Source: Hyaloperonospora brassicae
Taxonomy: Eukaryota > Oomycota > Peronosporomycetes > Peronosporales > Peronosporaceae
NCBI GenBank assembly: GCA_947650285.1
Contig: CANTFL010000090.1
Span: 620,001 to 684,000 of the forward strand
DNA: 64,000 bases
Direction: 5' to 3'
Shown: in pieces, positions 25,301 to 36,700 of the stretch
Position numbering within the stretch: the stretch's first letter is position 1
Layout: each line of letters begins with the position of its first letter
Translations under genes and position numbers: made by a program
The notes under the pieces: generated by a model
Database searches by the model: none
Seen by the model: the letters and a program-made list of their open reading frames with translations, nothing else
Told to the model about the DNA's origin: nothing

Positions 25301-26864
25301 TCCTCTATGAGGCGCATGATACTGTGGTGGGCGGTCATCTCGGTCGAGAGAAGACATATATCTCCGTGAGCCAATATTATTGGTGGCCCGAACTTTACGA
25401 ATGGGTAAGCACATATGTGCGTACGTGTGAAACGTGTCAACGGGCAAACCCTCAGCTTATGCGGCTGCGCCGCTGGCTAGTTTGCCTATACCTTCTGGGT
25501 GCTGGGAGTCCGTCAGTATGGATTTCATGTTCGGTCTGCCGACAGATGTGCAAGGCAATACGGGTATTGTGGTCTTTGTTGACCGTTTGAGCAAGATGGC
25601 TCACTTGGCGGCTGTGCCAGATACCATTGATGGTGAAGGTACAGCTACGCTGTTAATTCGTAGAGTGTTTCGACAACACGGTTTGCCTGTGGCAATTGTC
25701 TCTGACCGAGACCCTCGCTTCACTGGGAAGTTTTGTAAGTCCATCTTCAAGGTGCTCGGCACACGTTTGGACATGTCCACGGCGGATCATCCGCGAACCG
25801 ATGGTCAAACCGAGCGAGTCAATCGCGTTATCGGTCACATATTACGCAGTGTTTGCGCTTATACACCAAAACGTTGGAGTTCGATGCTTCCTGTTGTTGA
25901 GTTCGCGTTAAATAACGCTGTTCACGCCTCTACATCCTTTACTCCGTTCTAAGTGAACGGTCTCACACACCCTCGCGTTCCGTTAACGCTACGACTACGT
26001 GGTTCAGGGCTTGGTGGGGAAGAAGTTGCCGATCGGCTTGCTGATATCAGCCCTTCTACTGTTCAAAAACAGGTAAGCGAGTTTCTCGCAACGCAATTGA
26101 ATATCTTACGACATGTGCGTGACGCACTGACTGATAGCCAAAATAAGCAGAAGGAACAAGCTGATGATAAAGGCAGATGTTGTATTGAACGTTATGAGGT
26201 CGGATACCAAGTTCTACTCAATGCTAAAAACCTACCTACAAATGTAGTGTCTGCCGTCTTCAAGACAAAGTTGCGTCCGCGCTTCATTGGGCCATTCACG
26301 GTCATTGCTAAGAAGGGATTGGCGTATAAGCTCAGCCTCCCGCGCAAACTGCGCACGCACCCAGTGTTCTACGTTGGCTTACTTAAGCCGTATCGGGATC
26401 CGTCCCATGTGAACTCGAAGGCGCTTGCGCTGGGTAATAGGTCCTTGCCGTCGGCTGTTGCATCCGAACCAGGAGGTCAAGCTGACCATCCACACGGGCT
26501 AAGGCCAACTCCAATGCTTGAACACAGGCTTGCATCGCGTCGAGCGCACTTTGAATCTAACCCAATGTCTCTTGGAGACCACTCAGCTCACGGAGCACCT
26601 TCTCATGCTCCTCCTTCGGTACCCCGACCACCACCGACTCTGCTCGATGAGCAAGGGAACCACCGGTTCCATGTGGAGCGCTTCATTTAGCGACGTCGTC
26701 GTCGTGGCCAATACCAGCTTCTGGTGAAGTGGCGAGGGCACCCGGAGTCGGAGAACTCGTGGGAGTATGAGATACTTCTTCGGCAGTACTGCCCTTACGC
26801 CGTGGATGTTTTTGAACATCGTGGCCAGGGTCGCTTTGCGAGCGAGAACGCTTCTCACCAATAG
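22378..26864 (+). pseudogene. Ty3-1 pol: PR-RT-RNaseH-IN-chromodomain, broken
   Basis: The domains appear in order across shifting frames. Protease: LIDSGAS at 22420-22440, then ILGMAWL near 22655. Reverse transcriptase: TFCVKNP at 23882, LDLVDSYYQ near 24030 and the catalytic YFDD near 24221. RNase H: VCDASDFAIG near 24680 and NYPVHDKELLAMKYAL near 24790. Integrase: HHCC finger (H-x-H and CETCQ) at 25310-25440, then the catalytic D in MDF at 25519, SDRD at 25708 and TERVN at 25810. Next come a GPF module near 26288 and a chromodomain (QYQLLVKWRGHPE) at 26670-26830. Stops at 22441, 22687, 23779, 24121 and 26688 plus several frameshifts disable it. Confidence 0.92.
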
Positions 26865-27684
26865 TGGTGGGAGGTGGCGTGTTGCTCCGCACCTTAGGGT
26901 CGTGACCCGTGGCTATCATTGTAGCCGGAGCATAACGCGTACGTGTACGCAACTGGCCTCTGGCCTTGAGCTTGGCATACTCGAACCGGAGCTTCCGTCT
27001 CAGACGAACGTCGGCCACATCGGCGCTGGGCCACAGCGCTGGCCCACTGCTAAAAGGCCGCTTGCAGTACACCCAACGGATAAACTGATTGTCCTCCTCC
27101 TCGGGCAGTTCGCTAGCGAACAACAAGATAAGCACGCCCTTTATCGGTCGAATTGAAACACCACGAGAAAGACTTTCAAGGTGTTCAAGGTACTGACCAT
27201 GCGTAATAAAGGCTGGTTCGAGATACCTCTCATTTAGAGCCTTTCGAAAGGCGATATCTTCTGGCGACATAGCCTCGGGGCCAATGGCCCATGTTTAAAG
27301 GCTACGGCCTTCCGTTTGACGGAGGCGTTGCTCCACGTCTGGTGTTGAGAACACGTAGCCACTCCGGTTTCTAATACCCGCCTGGATATGAGTGCGACGT
27401 AGAGCACGCTCCTCACGCTGACGGATCAGCTCCTGTTGTTCGTCGAGCGGGTTCGTAATGATGTTCTCTCCTGCATCTGTCGTATGATGCTGCTCCGCTG
27501 GCGCGGTGGTATCACCACGTTCAACGAACGGATTCGGTGCTGCTAGAGGACGAGCCTCAGGTACAGCGGAGTAGGATGATATCCCGTCATCGCCATGGGA
27601 TCTGGTATCACTACCATAGTCGACATCCTCGTCGAAGTCAAGGTAAGATGAAAGAGTCCGAGACTCGTTGGGTGGCAATGCCAT
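26683..27684 (-). CDS. Opposite-strand ORF between pol and 3' LTR of Ty3-1
   Basis: The frame starts at an ATG 109 bp inside the 3' LTR and runs against the retroelement: 27684-27295 (129 codons), one stop, then 27270-26683 (195 codons) in the same frame. The first part is acidic (LDFDEDVDYGSD) with a basic Arg/Glu-rich end. The second has FITHGQYLEHLES, an acidic EEEDNQFIRWV stretch and a Ser/Pro/Arg-rich tail. Its 3' end overlaps the pol chromodomain tail-to-tail. I recognise no family. Ty3-2 has an opposite-strand frame in the same place. Expression from an antisense promoter in the 3' LTR is plausible but not shown. Extra antisense ORFs are known in some plant Ty3 lineages. Confidence 0.6.
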
Positions 27685-27780
27685 GGTGTTTCGTGTTTAG
27701 CAACCGCGAGGTTAATCACACACACACACCGACCTCTACGAGAATAGAAGCCGATTGACGTTTTGTGGTAACGTCAGTCT

Positions 27781-27792
27781 GGTGGGGGAGGG
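27781..27792 (+). promoter_or_regulatory. Polypurine tract of Ty3-1
   Basis: GGTGGGGGAGGG lies immediately upstream of the 3' LTR, where plus-strand DNA synthesis is primed. Confidence 0.8.
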
Positions 27793-28267
27793 TGTAACGG
27801 GGTTACACGTCGGCTGGTAGTCGACGATAGGTGTGGTGCACACAAGAGAGGGGGTATCCTATTAAGTAATTTTAGAACACAGTGAGTGTATCAATTGTTG
27901 AAGACTGATGTCTGTCATCTATTTGAAGCGAGATCTTCTAAGAGGTTATTTAGGGCAGGTTAAATACGTTGTTCCAAGGTGTTCTTTTAGGTTTAATAAA
28001 GAAATAAAAATTCAGTTTCCCTTTTTATCACTGAAAGGCACGTGCCTTACGAGGCGTCTTTGATCGATAGGAGCTAGCAATACCTGTGAAGGTAGCTGCT
28101 CTTGAGCACTCTGTGCTCTGATTCTTTTGAATCTTTTGGTCCCTCAGGAACAGGGACCGTAAGCGCTCTGAGCTTGTTGACTCTCTGAGTCGGGTTCGTA
28201 GAACCAAAGTTGCTCGTAAGAGCGTTAAGTCTTCCACTGACTTAAGGAGCTGTGTAGCTCCGCTACA
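27793..28267 (+). repeat. 3' LTR of Ty3-1
   Basis: The repeat is 475 bp, TGTAACGG...CCGCTACA, and differs from the 5' LTR by substitutions and short deletions (for example around 27920-27960). Stem-loops fill 28104-28261. Confidence 0.93.
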
Positions 28268-28959
28268 CGATTGATTCGTTGGCATCCGAAAAGCGCTTTG
28301 CTGCAACCATTGTCGAAGCGATCGATTGCGACGGGTGTAAGTGGTACGCAACCTCTACAAAGGAGATCGACTCGACACCACGCGCTGTTCGGTATCTTCA
28401 TGAATTTAGTTTTCGACCACGAACAACGTATATCGTCACAATTTCAATAAAATGGTTGCGAAATCTTCTTCTCTTCTAGTACGACAGGATAGCGAGGAAC
28501 AACGATCACATTAAGGGGTTGACGAAAAGGAGGACGATAAGCTGTAGCTTTAAATCGGTGAGCTCAAACAGCTGCGTGTTTGCAACTGGCTGTCTCTCTT
28601 TGAGCTTCCTTGTTCATGTCGATAGAAGTGAAAGTCATTGACTGGAGACGTTGAAAGAGGTCTGCAAGGCAGACGGAGACGATACCAGCGTCGGGCTAAA
28701 AAAGAGTGTAGCCCTTCTCGCTGTAAGGGCGTAGCCGACCAACAAGATCAACGTCCAACGTGATGCCTGCTCTGCGATCGACGTATTTGGGAATAGCCAC
28801 CGGGCAGCTCACAGAGTTCTCCGCTACCTGAGCATACTGCGCGAAACACACAGCAATGCTGTCATTTGATCAACGAAAATTACAATGGCCAAAATTTTTG
28901 AGGCACGTCTGATTGTGCGTAAACAGTCGACTGTCTTCGACAATCTTCACCAGTACTGT
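28268..28959. other. Arm A continuation beyond Ty3-1, no intact gene
   Basis: The first ~60 bp pair in reverse with arm B at about 39850-39912 (GATTCGT-GGCATCC, AAGCGCTTTGCTGCAA), then homology is lost. A plus-strand frame at 28279-28479 and its minus-strand counterpart are unrecognised. The rest of the interval up to the Mutator-like element shows nothing I can support. Confidence 0.45.
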
Positions 28960-30294
28960 TTAAGAAATCGTAAAAAACACCAGTGTTCGCCTAAAAAACA
29001 CCGTTACGATTTGGCTATCCATTAACCTTGTTTAATAAATACAAAAAAGGGTAAAGAAAATACCACTTTCGATTGAACTACGCTAGAAACGTTTCAAAGA
29101 TAAGTCGGACACTCCGCATTTTAAACGGACTGCAGTCCCAATTTGTTGATAGCCTGCTCAAGGCCTAGCTCTTGCACACGCTCAGCAATAGCTGCACGTG
29201 CATGCCGTCACGTCGACTGTGTCACGGCGCATTCGTCGATATTGCCCCTGTATCTCTCTTTCTCGGCCGTCCCTCCCGCCGTCTTCAAAGATCGCCACCA
29301 ATCGTCTGAGTAGACAATAGTAGGATACGGGTGACGGGCTGTTGCAGTCGGTGGACTCATAGCCAAAGCAATGCAAGAAAGAGAGAGATATTGTGCTTTT
29401 TCGACTTGACTGATGACTGAGTGACTAACAAACTACACCACATTTTGTTGTGTATATTACTTTTGCTGGTATAATCTTATGTAGTGTAGTTATTGATGTT
29501 GAGCAGACCCACGCTGGTGTCGCGTTCTGGGAGTTTAATAACTCTTGGGATGGTGCAAAGATTTTACTCGTAGTAGAATCCAGGTACGTGGGTGTGAGTA
29601 AGAGATAATGATGTACGAGAACTGACAGCGGTTTTTTTATGTTGTGGCGATGGTTGCAGGGGGCCTGGAGCGATCATGGTCACCATAATCGACTTAATGC
29701 ATAGGTTTCTAAACTTGTCGATGCGACTTACGGTGTCCGCGGTCAACCCGGCGTTGCTTGCTTCTTGTATTGGCGCAATGCATTAGGTACTTGCGATGCC
29801 GTGTAAAATACATACCATCGATAATTAAGCCAAATGATCTGTGTTGTCAAAAAGACTGCAGTATATGGCACCGGTCTACTTGAATTCACTATGGCACAAG
29901 CCGTCCTATTTCCCATAGGCGTTCATTGTAGTGATTTGACATGGGTATACTTTTTCTCCTTTTGAGGAAGTAATAGCAGGTTGGTAATGCTGCTGCTGAC
30001 AGGTTTTGTGCAACACGTCTAACTAGCGTCGCATGTGTATTTTACATAATGGGTGACCGATCACAGCATATAATATCATGGCGTGGGTTGGTCTAATTTC
30101 TGCTTGCACGAAAAATCTTTTGCGCAAAGTCATCGGTGGATTACTTTTTGTTGACTCCCATAGATGATGCCGAGGAGACATGACCTTGCCGACGTAATGC
30201 TAAGGAGAGCGTCAATAGTCAAAATAATCAACTAAGGATGTGTAAAAATTGTAAATACAGTTGGACATACCGCCACCATCTTACCTTTTGCTCT

Positions 30295-30495
30295 CAAACG
30301 CGACGACGCAGCCAATCCTGCCGCTGCAAAGACTGTCTCGTCCGATGCCGCTTATGTCATAACAGCAGCAGGGTCCACCGGTTCAGAAATCGTCGCTGAA
30401 GATGTTGCTGTCACGTCCTTGGCTCATCCCTGCGCCGTTGCAGGAGCCTTCGTCTCTCAAGTGAAGACTGCAGCCTGTTCAAGAGAGAGAGGGTA
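30295..30495 (+). CDS. Ala-rich frame conserved in the non-autonomous element
   Basis: The plus-strand frame reads through AANPAAAKTVSSDAAY and an Ala/Val-rich stretch to a stop at 30493. Copy B carries the same sequence on its minus strand (about 62480-62670), but a one-base deletion at the start changes the frame there. There is no known domain. It may be an internal remnant of a captured gene. Whether it is translated is unknown. Confidence 0.25.
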
Positions 30496-30517
30496 ACAGA
30501 ATGTCAATTATACAAAA

Positions 30518-31120
30518 TTATGGTGTACAAGACGTCTGGAAAGACCTAAGCCAGGATAGCATCGCCCGTGTCAAATGATCCGGTGGTTGGACGAGGCTCA
30601 CCTCTATGTGCGGTGCTCTAAATGAGGTCATGGTGAGCAGCCTGATGCATTGCATTAGACGAGTTACTGCCACCTGGGTGTGTAGCTTCCTACACTCCCG
30701 CATCGCTAGTGCGTGCGATTGCCGAAAACTTTGAACTATGTATTCGTACATACATCCCGCCAAAGTGACGAAAATACCTTCGTGAGCGACCCGATTGCGC
30801 TGAACCCATATTGTCGTGATACATAATAAACATAATTCCCACCACATCCGCTTCCATTGACACACATAAGCCTCCATTGAATGTCCAAACGCGCTCAGCA
30901 GCCACCGTGAAATGATAGGATTTAACGGCGGGGACGTCCGTGACATGCGAAAACTCGCATAAAGCTGCATACTGGCCGGAGTTCCCGTGCATCCGGTCCA
31001 GTAGGTAAGGAGTTCCTGCCAGCAACTCTGGGCGAACGGACAACCCCAAAAAATGTGATCCAAAGTCTATCAATTGCCCGCGACAGACCGAAGGTGTTCG
31101 ACCGCATTCTAGTCAAAAAG
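30518..31120 (-). pseudogene. Captured C-terminus of a non-LTR retrotransposon (zf-RVT)
   Basis: The minus-strand frame of 181 codons opens LDHIFWGCPFAQSCW, the signature of the zinc-binding segment (zf-RVT) that follows the reverse transcriptase domain in LINE-type elements, and later has TTIWVQRNRVAHEG typical of the same C-terminus. The RT domain itself is absent. The fragment sits directly against the inverted repeat of the Mutator-like element and is present at the same place in copy B (61860-62437, plus strand, with more stops). It was therefore picked up before the copies separated. Its function is presumably lost. Confidence 0.75.
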
Positions 31121-31299
31121 CGGAGGGTCCGACTTATCTTAGAAACGTTTCTAGCGAAGTTCAGTCGAAAGTGGTGTTCACTCTCTAACCTTTAGCGTAT
31201 ATATTAAATATGGTCGAAGGATATTCTCATCGTAACGGTGTTTTCTAAACGAACACTAATGGTTTTTACGATTCCACGTACTGTTGTATCGCTCATCCT

Positions 31300-31769
31300 T
31301 GTACCGACGTGAGCCCGTTACATAAAAATTGGTTCGAAAGAACCAATTTTGAATATTAACAATATTGATCATATTCAATCAACATCACTCGAAATGAGTT
31401 ATGTTGTCGGATTATTATTGCTATGGATATTATTCGTGGAGGGGTCCACTTCTTGATTAATGTACGGTGACATCAACCAATTACACCACCAATCTCTGCT
31501 GGACGCGCGCAATGGGTGGTGGACAGAGGATTCACATAGGAGACAGTAGTGTAATATTCTTAGATCGATACTAAAGATGATTTAGTAAGAAAGATAACTA
31601 TATTAAATTACTATTCTACTTTTCCCTCAAGACAGATATTTCGGGCTCTGTATTGTCTTGGTTGCGCTTCCTATCTCCACGTGTACGTGACGTCTGGCGT
31701 ACGCACCCTTGTATTGTTATCAATACAAGGTATTGCTTAGTTGCCTGAGCAAGAGATTTTCCCGTTACA
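31300..31769 (+). repeat. 5' LTR of Ty3-2
   Basis: The repeat is 470 bp. Perfect hairpins sit at 31325-31350 (AAAATTGGTTC-gaaa-GAACCAATTTT) and 31707-31730 (CCTTGTATTG-ttat-CAATACAAGG). Shared landmarks with the 3' LTR are GCCCGTTACAT near the start, CGCGCGCAATG in the middle, GATTTAGTAAG, and CCCGTTACA at the end. Confidence 0.85.
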
Positions 31770-31771
31770 CC

Positions 31772-31790
31772 TGGTAGCACTTTGTACTCC
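31772..31790 (+). promoter_or_regulatory. Primer-binding site of Ty3-2
   Basis: TGGTAGCACTTTGTACTCC begins two bases after the LTR and shares its first 11 bases with the Ty3-1 site. Confidence 0.7.
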
Positions 31791-31817
31791 TTTAAACTAC
31801 CACTCACCTTATCCATA

Positions 31818-32860
31818 ATGAACATGAGAGATGAAGACGAGAGCGTTAACGCCCAACGTGAAGGCTTCGCCCATATAAAAGACCTCGAATGGGCCGCGGT
31901 AGGTCGAATAAGCTCTATCGTGGGCGACATTGGCGTTACCGCTATGTTGGAATCTCTTGACAGAGACCAACAACATGCCGCCATTGCCAGGTTCATATAA
32001 CATGAACTTGTCGCCGAAAAAGAGAAAGTATCCTTGTTTCACCAGCAAGGCTCACAAAAGTCTGAGCAGTTGAGAGAACTCGGTGCTCAACAGACGGAGC
32101 TGTTGAGACAGCAGCAATTCCATGCTGCCGTGGGCGGGACGGCACATGCGCGCTGTCCCGAAGTCATAAAAGTTGACATCTCCAAGTACAGTGGAGTCAC
32201 GGAAGACACCCTGTTACTGTGGTGTGTCGAACTCGACAGAGCCTTAAGGGCTCGTTGCGTCGAAGATGAGCAAATGAAACTCACATTTGCTCAGACACAC
32301 TTGGCAGGACGTGCCAAAACTTGGGCCTTAGGGCTCTGAGAGTAGCGACCCACATGTGTTTAGGTCGCTAGATGACTTCAAGTTCCGGCTCAGACAAACG
32401 TTTGAGCCGCCGCGGGCTGAGTTCAGGGCTCGTTCAGAGCTCCTGAAACTCAAGCAGGGTATGCGTGATGTGCGCGCTTACGCACAACATATACGACTCC
32501 TCGCGAGTAGTGTAACTGCTAACCCAGTCCATGAACACACGTTGACTACGGTGTTCATGCAAGGGCTCGCAGAAAGGCCCGTCAGGAGACACCTGTTCCG
32601 CCTTGAGCTGAATACGCTTGAAGAAGAGATATCAGCCGCGGAACAGGAACACTTTAGCATGAGACAGGCTCATGCTAGCTCAAACTCTTACCGTCCACCG
32701 AGACGACAAGAGATCGGAGGTCCAGAACCAATGGACCTCTGCTATGTTGAGAGCGAGAGACCTCGCTCTTCGAACATGAAGCGATTGCAGAGGTGCAATC
32801 GCTGTCAGAAGTTAGGGCACTAAGCATACGAGTGTAGTGCTCCACGCCCAATACCAAACA
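31818..32860 (+). pseudogene. Ty3-2 gag, broken
   Basis: A start at 31818 leads through a coiled, Gln-rich segment (QLRELGAQQTELLRQQQF near 32060-32120), then the gag core (DTLLLWCVELDRALRA, LAGRAKTWAL) and a helical LDDFKFRLRQTFEPP region at 32360-32410. Near 32790 is a CCHC zinc knuckle CNRCQKLGH with a stop immediately after the His (32821), then AYEC. In-frame stops also occur at 31998 and 32337. The layout matches Ty3-1 gag, with GPEPMDLCYVE here against KPEPMDLSHAD there. Confidence 0.85.
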
Positions 32861-33009
32861 GTACTGAGCGAAATGGACGACCATTTGCCAGAAAGGGCAA
32901 TGGGCGTGAGTCCAGCGCTGTTGCGAAACCGCAACAGCGGAGCCGACCATCAAAAAATGGTCGGGGTCAGTAGGGGCGGAGCGCCCTACTGATCCAGCAA
33001 CCTCAAGAG

Positions 33010-33400
33010 AATTTGCGAATCTCTTGACGAAAGTTGCTCCAGATACACAATCATTGTGTGTCTCTGCACCTGGTGATGACGTTTCGCTCATCACCTTGAA
33101 GTTGGAAGCAAAAAATGATTTGTCACTTCGTGCCCTAGTAGACTGTGGGGCGTCGAACAACTTTGTTCGTCGCCAGTCACTAGAGGGTCGTAGGCTCAAG
33201 TTCGTTGAGCGCGACATTCCCCCTCACGAGGATGACGGTGCGCCTTGCAACAGGAGCATCGATTACCGTTGAGAAACGTGTAGTAGGAATCCACTACACG
33301 TTGGAGGGAGAACAGTACGATGATGACTTCATCGTACTAGATCTGGATGACAAATTTAATGTCATCCTGGGATAACCTTGGCTCAGAAGGTGCGAGCCAA
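33010..33400 (+). pseudogene. Ty3-2 protease domain
   Basis: The aspartic protease active site reads ALVDCGASNNFVR at about 33136-33175, with Cys in place of the usual Ser/Thr. After a frameshift near 33235, LATGASITVEK follows, and then FIVLDLDDKFNVILG ending at a stop (33373) where a residue before PWL is expected. It normally cleaves the gag-pol polyprotein. The stop and frameshift disable this copy. Confidence 0.75.
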
Positions 33401-33779
33401 GGGTGAGCTGGCAGCATCGATCCGTGAAGATGCCTGCCGCTTGTTCATCAGATGGCCATCTGATGGACATCTTGGAGCGTCCACAAGCGTGTGGATGTTC
33501 TGCGAGTGAGTGCGATGGCCTCACTTGCGGTACGGTCGTTAGCACGACTGCACAAGATCACAGTGTAGTTGATCACTACACTGTGGAGCAAGCTCCCGGC
33601 GGCTGTACAGGAGTACAGGTGGCGCCAAAGGTCCACCACTCGAAGAAGTCGAGTTGACCGGGACATGGATGCATGCCTAGCGGGCAGCATCTTAGACAAA
33701 AGAATCTGTTGCCTTCAAAGGGCAACATGGACATCCTAGGTCGACTGGAGAGTCGACCGTAGAGGATCGGTGCCTGACT

Positions 33780-36700
33780 GTGGTTGCACAGCCACAGTCA
33801 GAAGACGTCGAGGGAATAAGTCCCCACGTACTTGAGGAAGGAATTCCTCAAGAGTCACTTGCTGAAGGATTAGGCCTTCAGCAACCTGTGGAAAGAAGTT
33901 CCGAGGAAGTAACCGATACGTTGAACGTCTTGGTCAATGACGGATCAAGCGTAGGCGCTTATACGCTTGATCTGATTGTGCCTCCGAAGTTAACTTCGGA
34001 GATAACTCAGTTGCCAACGCTAGAACCGAAACAATTCTTGCGTGATCTGCGTAGTGGCAAAGTCAAGTATATCTGCATGCTCGTCACAGAGGATGAGTAT
34101 GTAGCCGATATTCGGTCGTCCATAAAGTTTGCTGAGAATGAACGGGTTCTCATCGGCTTATCGATGGACAAAAGTGTAATCGATGAGAAGACTTCGATTG
34201 AGCGATACACGTCTCAATCCTGGGAGTCGCTTCATGCAAATCCTTTGTATAAGGATTCGATCGAATTCAAGGATGTGTTCCCTGAATCCGTACCTTGCGA
34301 GTTGCCTAAGGACAAAGGCACTCGACACGAGATCGAGCTCAAACCAGGATTGAAGTACTGTGTCATGAAGCAGTGGCCACTGCCTCGTAAACAAGTACTA
34401 GCGATCGACAAATTCTTTGCCGATCGCTTAGCAGCGGGCCATGTGAGGGAATCAACATCCCCTCACAGCTCTCCGACCTTCTGTGTGCGAAAGGCTACAG
34501 GAGGGTGGCGGATAGTGCACGCGTTCAACAAGTTGAATGCTGCAACGGTACCGGCTCAGACGCCGATACCGAGGAAGGACGTGATCATAGATGGTATGTC
34601 AAAGAGTACCATCTTTTCGTCCATGGATCTGATGGATGGGTTCTATCAGATCCTCACGCGTGAACGGGACATCCAGTACACGGCAGTGAGTACCCCATCG
34701 GGATGCTGTGGGAGTGGCTAGTGATGCCACAGGGGCTGAGTAATGCCCCTGCAACATTCAACAGATGTGTCACAAATCTGTTGAGACCGGTGCGTGATTT
34801 CGCTTCGAGTTACTTCGACGATGTGTTCGTCCATAGTCGGGCTATAGACGGAAAGACGGACGTTGGAGTTCACAGAATTCACGTTCGTCAAGTCCTTCAA
34901 CTTATGCGCAAGCACAAGTTGTACACCAACCTCAAGAAGTGTATATTCGCGGCTAGCGAAATACCACTTCTTGGGTGCATCGTAGGTAAACATTGCTTAC
35001 GGCCTGATCTGAAAAGATCAAAGCGGTCACCGACTGACTAGTGCCAGTCGATGTCAAAGGACTAAGGAAGCTCCTTGGCCTAGCGGCGTACTTGCACAAG
35101 TACTCGCGCAACTACGCCGAGATGACTGTTCATCTTTCTTTCTTGCTCAAGAAAAATATCAAGTGGTCATGCAACGCTGACTGTCAGCGTTCCTTTGAGG
35201 GTATCAAGCAAAGCTTGATGCAATCTCCGATACTGGCGATTGCAGATCAGGACAGATCATTTCATGGAGTCTGTGACACCAGCAATTTTGCGATCGACTG
35301 TGCGTTAATGCAATTTGATGCAGATGGCACAGAGCGCGTCATCTGTTATCAGTCGCGTCTGCTGCAGGAAGCTGAGCGCAATTACCCAGTGCATAGCAAG
35401 GAATTACAAGCCATGAAATATGCACTGGCTAAGTTTTGCGTCTATCTCCTCGTAGATAGACCGTTTGTTGTCTATACAGACCATGCATCACTACGCACGG
35501 CCGTAAACAGCCCACACCTCTCGCAAAGGATGGCGAGGTGGCTGTATTTCTTCGCGAAGTATAACTCCTCCGTAAAGTATAAACCAGGACGACTAAACGT
35601 CGTCGCTGATGCGCTTTTGCGCCGGCCTGATTTCGAGCCGGACGCACAATCCAACAGTAAGGATAAGCTCACTGTTGCGACACTGTCGGTCAGTGTTCCG
35701 TTGACAAGCTTACTTGACGACGTACGAAATGTATACGCAGAAGATAAGGATCTTCTGCGATAGATGGTTTATCTGGTGAATTCATCCAGTAAATCCATGA
35801 GGGATTTACCGGCTTTGAACCAATCCTCCTCGGATCGGTATACAACACGCAACGGGTTGCTGTACTATATAGCTGTTGCCGACGACACGCCTCGTGTCGT
35901 CGTCCCCGCTCATCACGATCTGCGTTTACGCATCATGTATGAGTGTCACGATGCCCCAACAAGTGGCCATCGTGTTAGAGAAAAGACTTACCTCACGGTA
36001 AGTCGTGTCTTTTACTGACCACGCCAGTATCAGTTTGTCCGCAAGTACATACGTGCTTGCGAGGTTTGTCAACGGGTGAAGCCTAGTCCTTCATCCCGTG
36101 TGCCATTGCAGCCTCTGCCTGTTCCGACAGAGTGCTGGCATTCCGTTTCATTGGACTTCGCCTTCGGTTTTCCCGAAGACGCTCACAAGAAATAATGGTA
36201 TTCTTGTGTTTGTTGACCGTTTCAGCAAGATGTTTCATCTTGCTGCTGTCCCTGAGTCGATCAAGGCTCAAGGTTGTGCTCGTATCTTTCTTGACACGGT
36301 CTATAGACTCCACGGGTTATCCCGTGAAGTTTTATCCGACCGTGACCCTCGGTTAACGGCGGCATTTTGGCAAACCGTGTTCCGCACATTGGGAACACGG
36401 TTGAAGATGTCTACTTCTGACCATCCCGAAACAGATGGTCAGACGGAACGTGCGAACCGTGTCCTCGAAGAGATTCTTCGAGGATATGTCCACTCGTTTC
36501 CGAGTTGGAGTGAATTCCTACCCATGGTGGAATTCGCCATCAATAATTCGGTGCATGCTTCAACACAGCACACACCGTTTTACGTGAATGGCTTGCGCCA
36601 TCCTTGTGTTTCCGCCCTTCTAGAGTGTGACTCTTGGATAAGGAGGGGAGGGACTCGCTCGAGCAGAAAACGTTTCTGGCTCTTGCTCATCACGTGTCGA

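Larger units (their letters stand above)
20672..28267 (+). mobile_element. Ty3/gypsy chromovirus 1 (full length, decayed)
   Basis: The LTRs at both ends begin TGTAACGGGG and end CCGCTACA. A perfect 5-bp target duplication CGATT flanks them (20667-20671 and 28268-28272). Order inside is primer-binding site, gag, protease, reverse transcriptase, RNase H, integrase, chromodomain, an opposite-strand frame and a purine-rich tract. This is the Ty3/gypsy order with a chromodomain, hence a chromovirus. The LTRs differ by visible substitutions and small indels, so the insertion is not recent. Arm B keeps the uninterrupted target site at 39890-39921. Stops and frameshifts in gag and pol make the element non-autonomous. 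Confidence 0.95.
28960..31277. mobile_element. Non-autonomous Mutator-like element, copy A
   Basis: Long inverted ends (about 200 bp) include AATCGTAAAAA-CACCAG/ACCATTAG, TGTTCGCCTAAAAAACACCGTTACGAT and CGCTAGAAACGTTTC with AAGATAAGTCGGAC. GTACTGTT flanks both sides (28952-28959 and 31278-31285), an 8-9-bp target duplication of the Mutator type. The element is the inverted equivalent of 61678-63919, sharing both ends and interior. No transposase is present. One end carries a captured fragment of a non-LTR retrotransposon. Its right boundary is 22 bp from the Ty3-2 5' LTR. Confidence 0.85.

Noticed and set aside
21353..26690. Separate host genes for each open stretch in Ty3-1 and Ty3-2
   Set aside because: They fall in canonical gag-pol order between LTRs with catalytic motifs, so they are parts of two broken retroelements.
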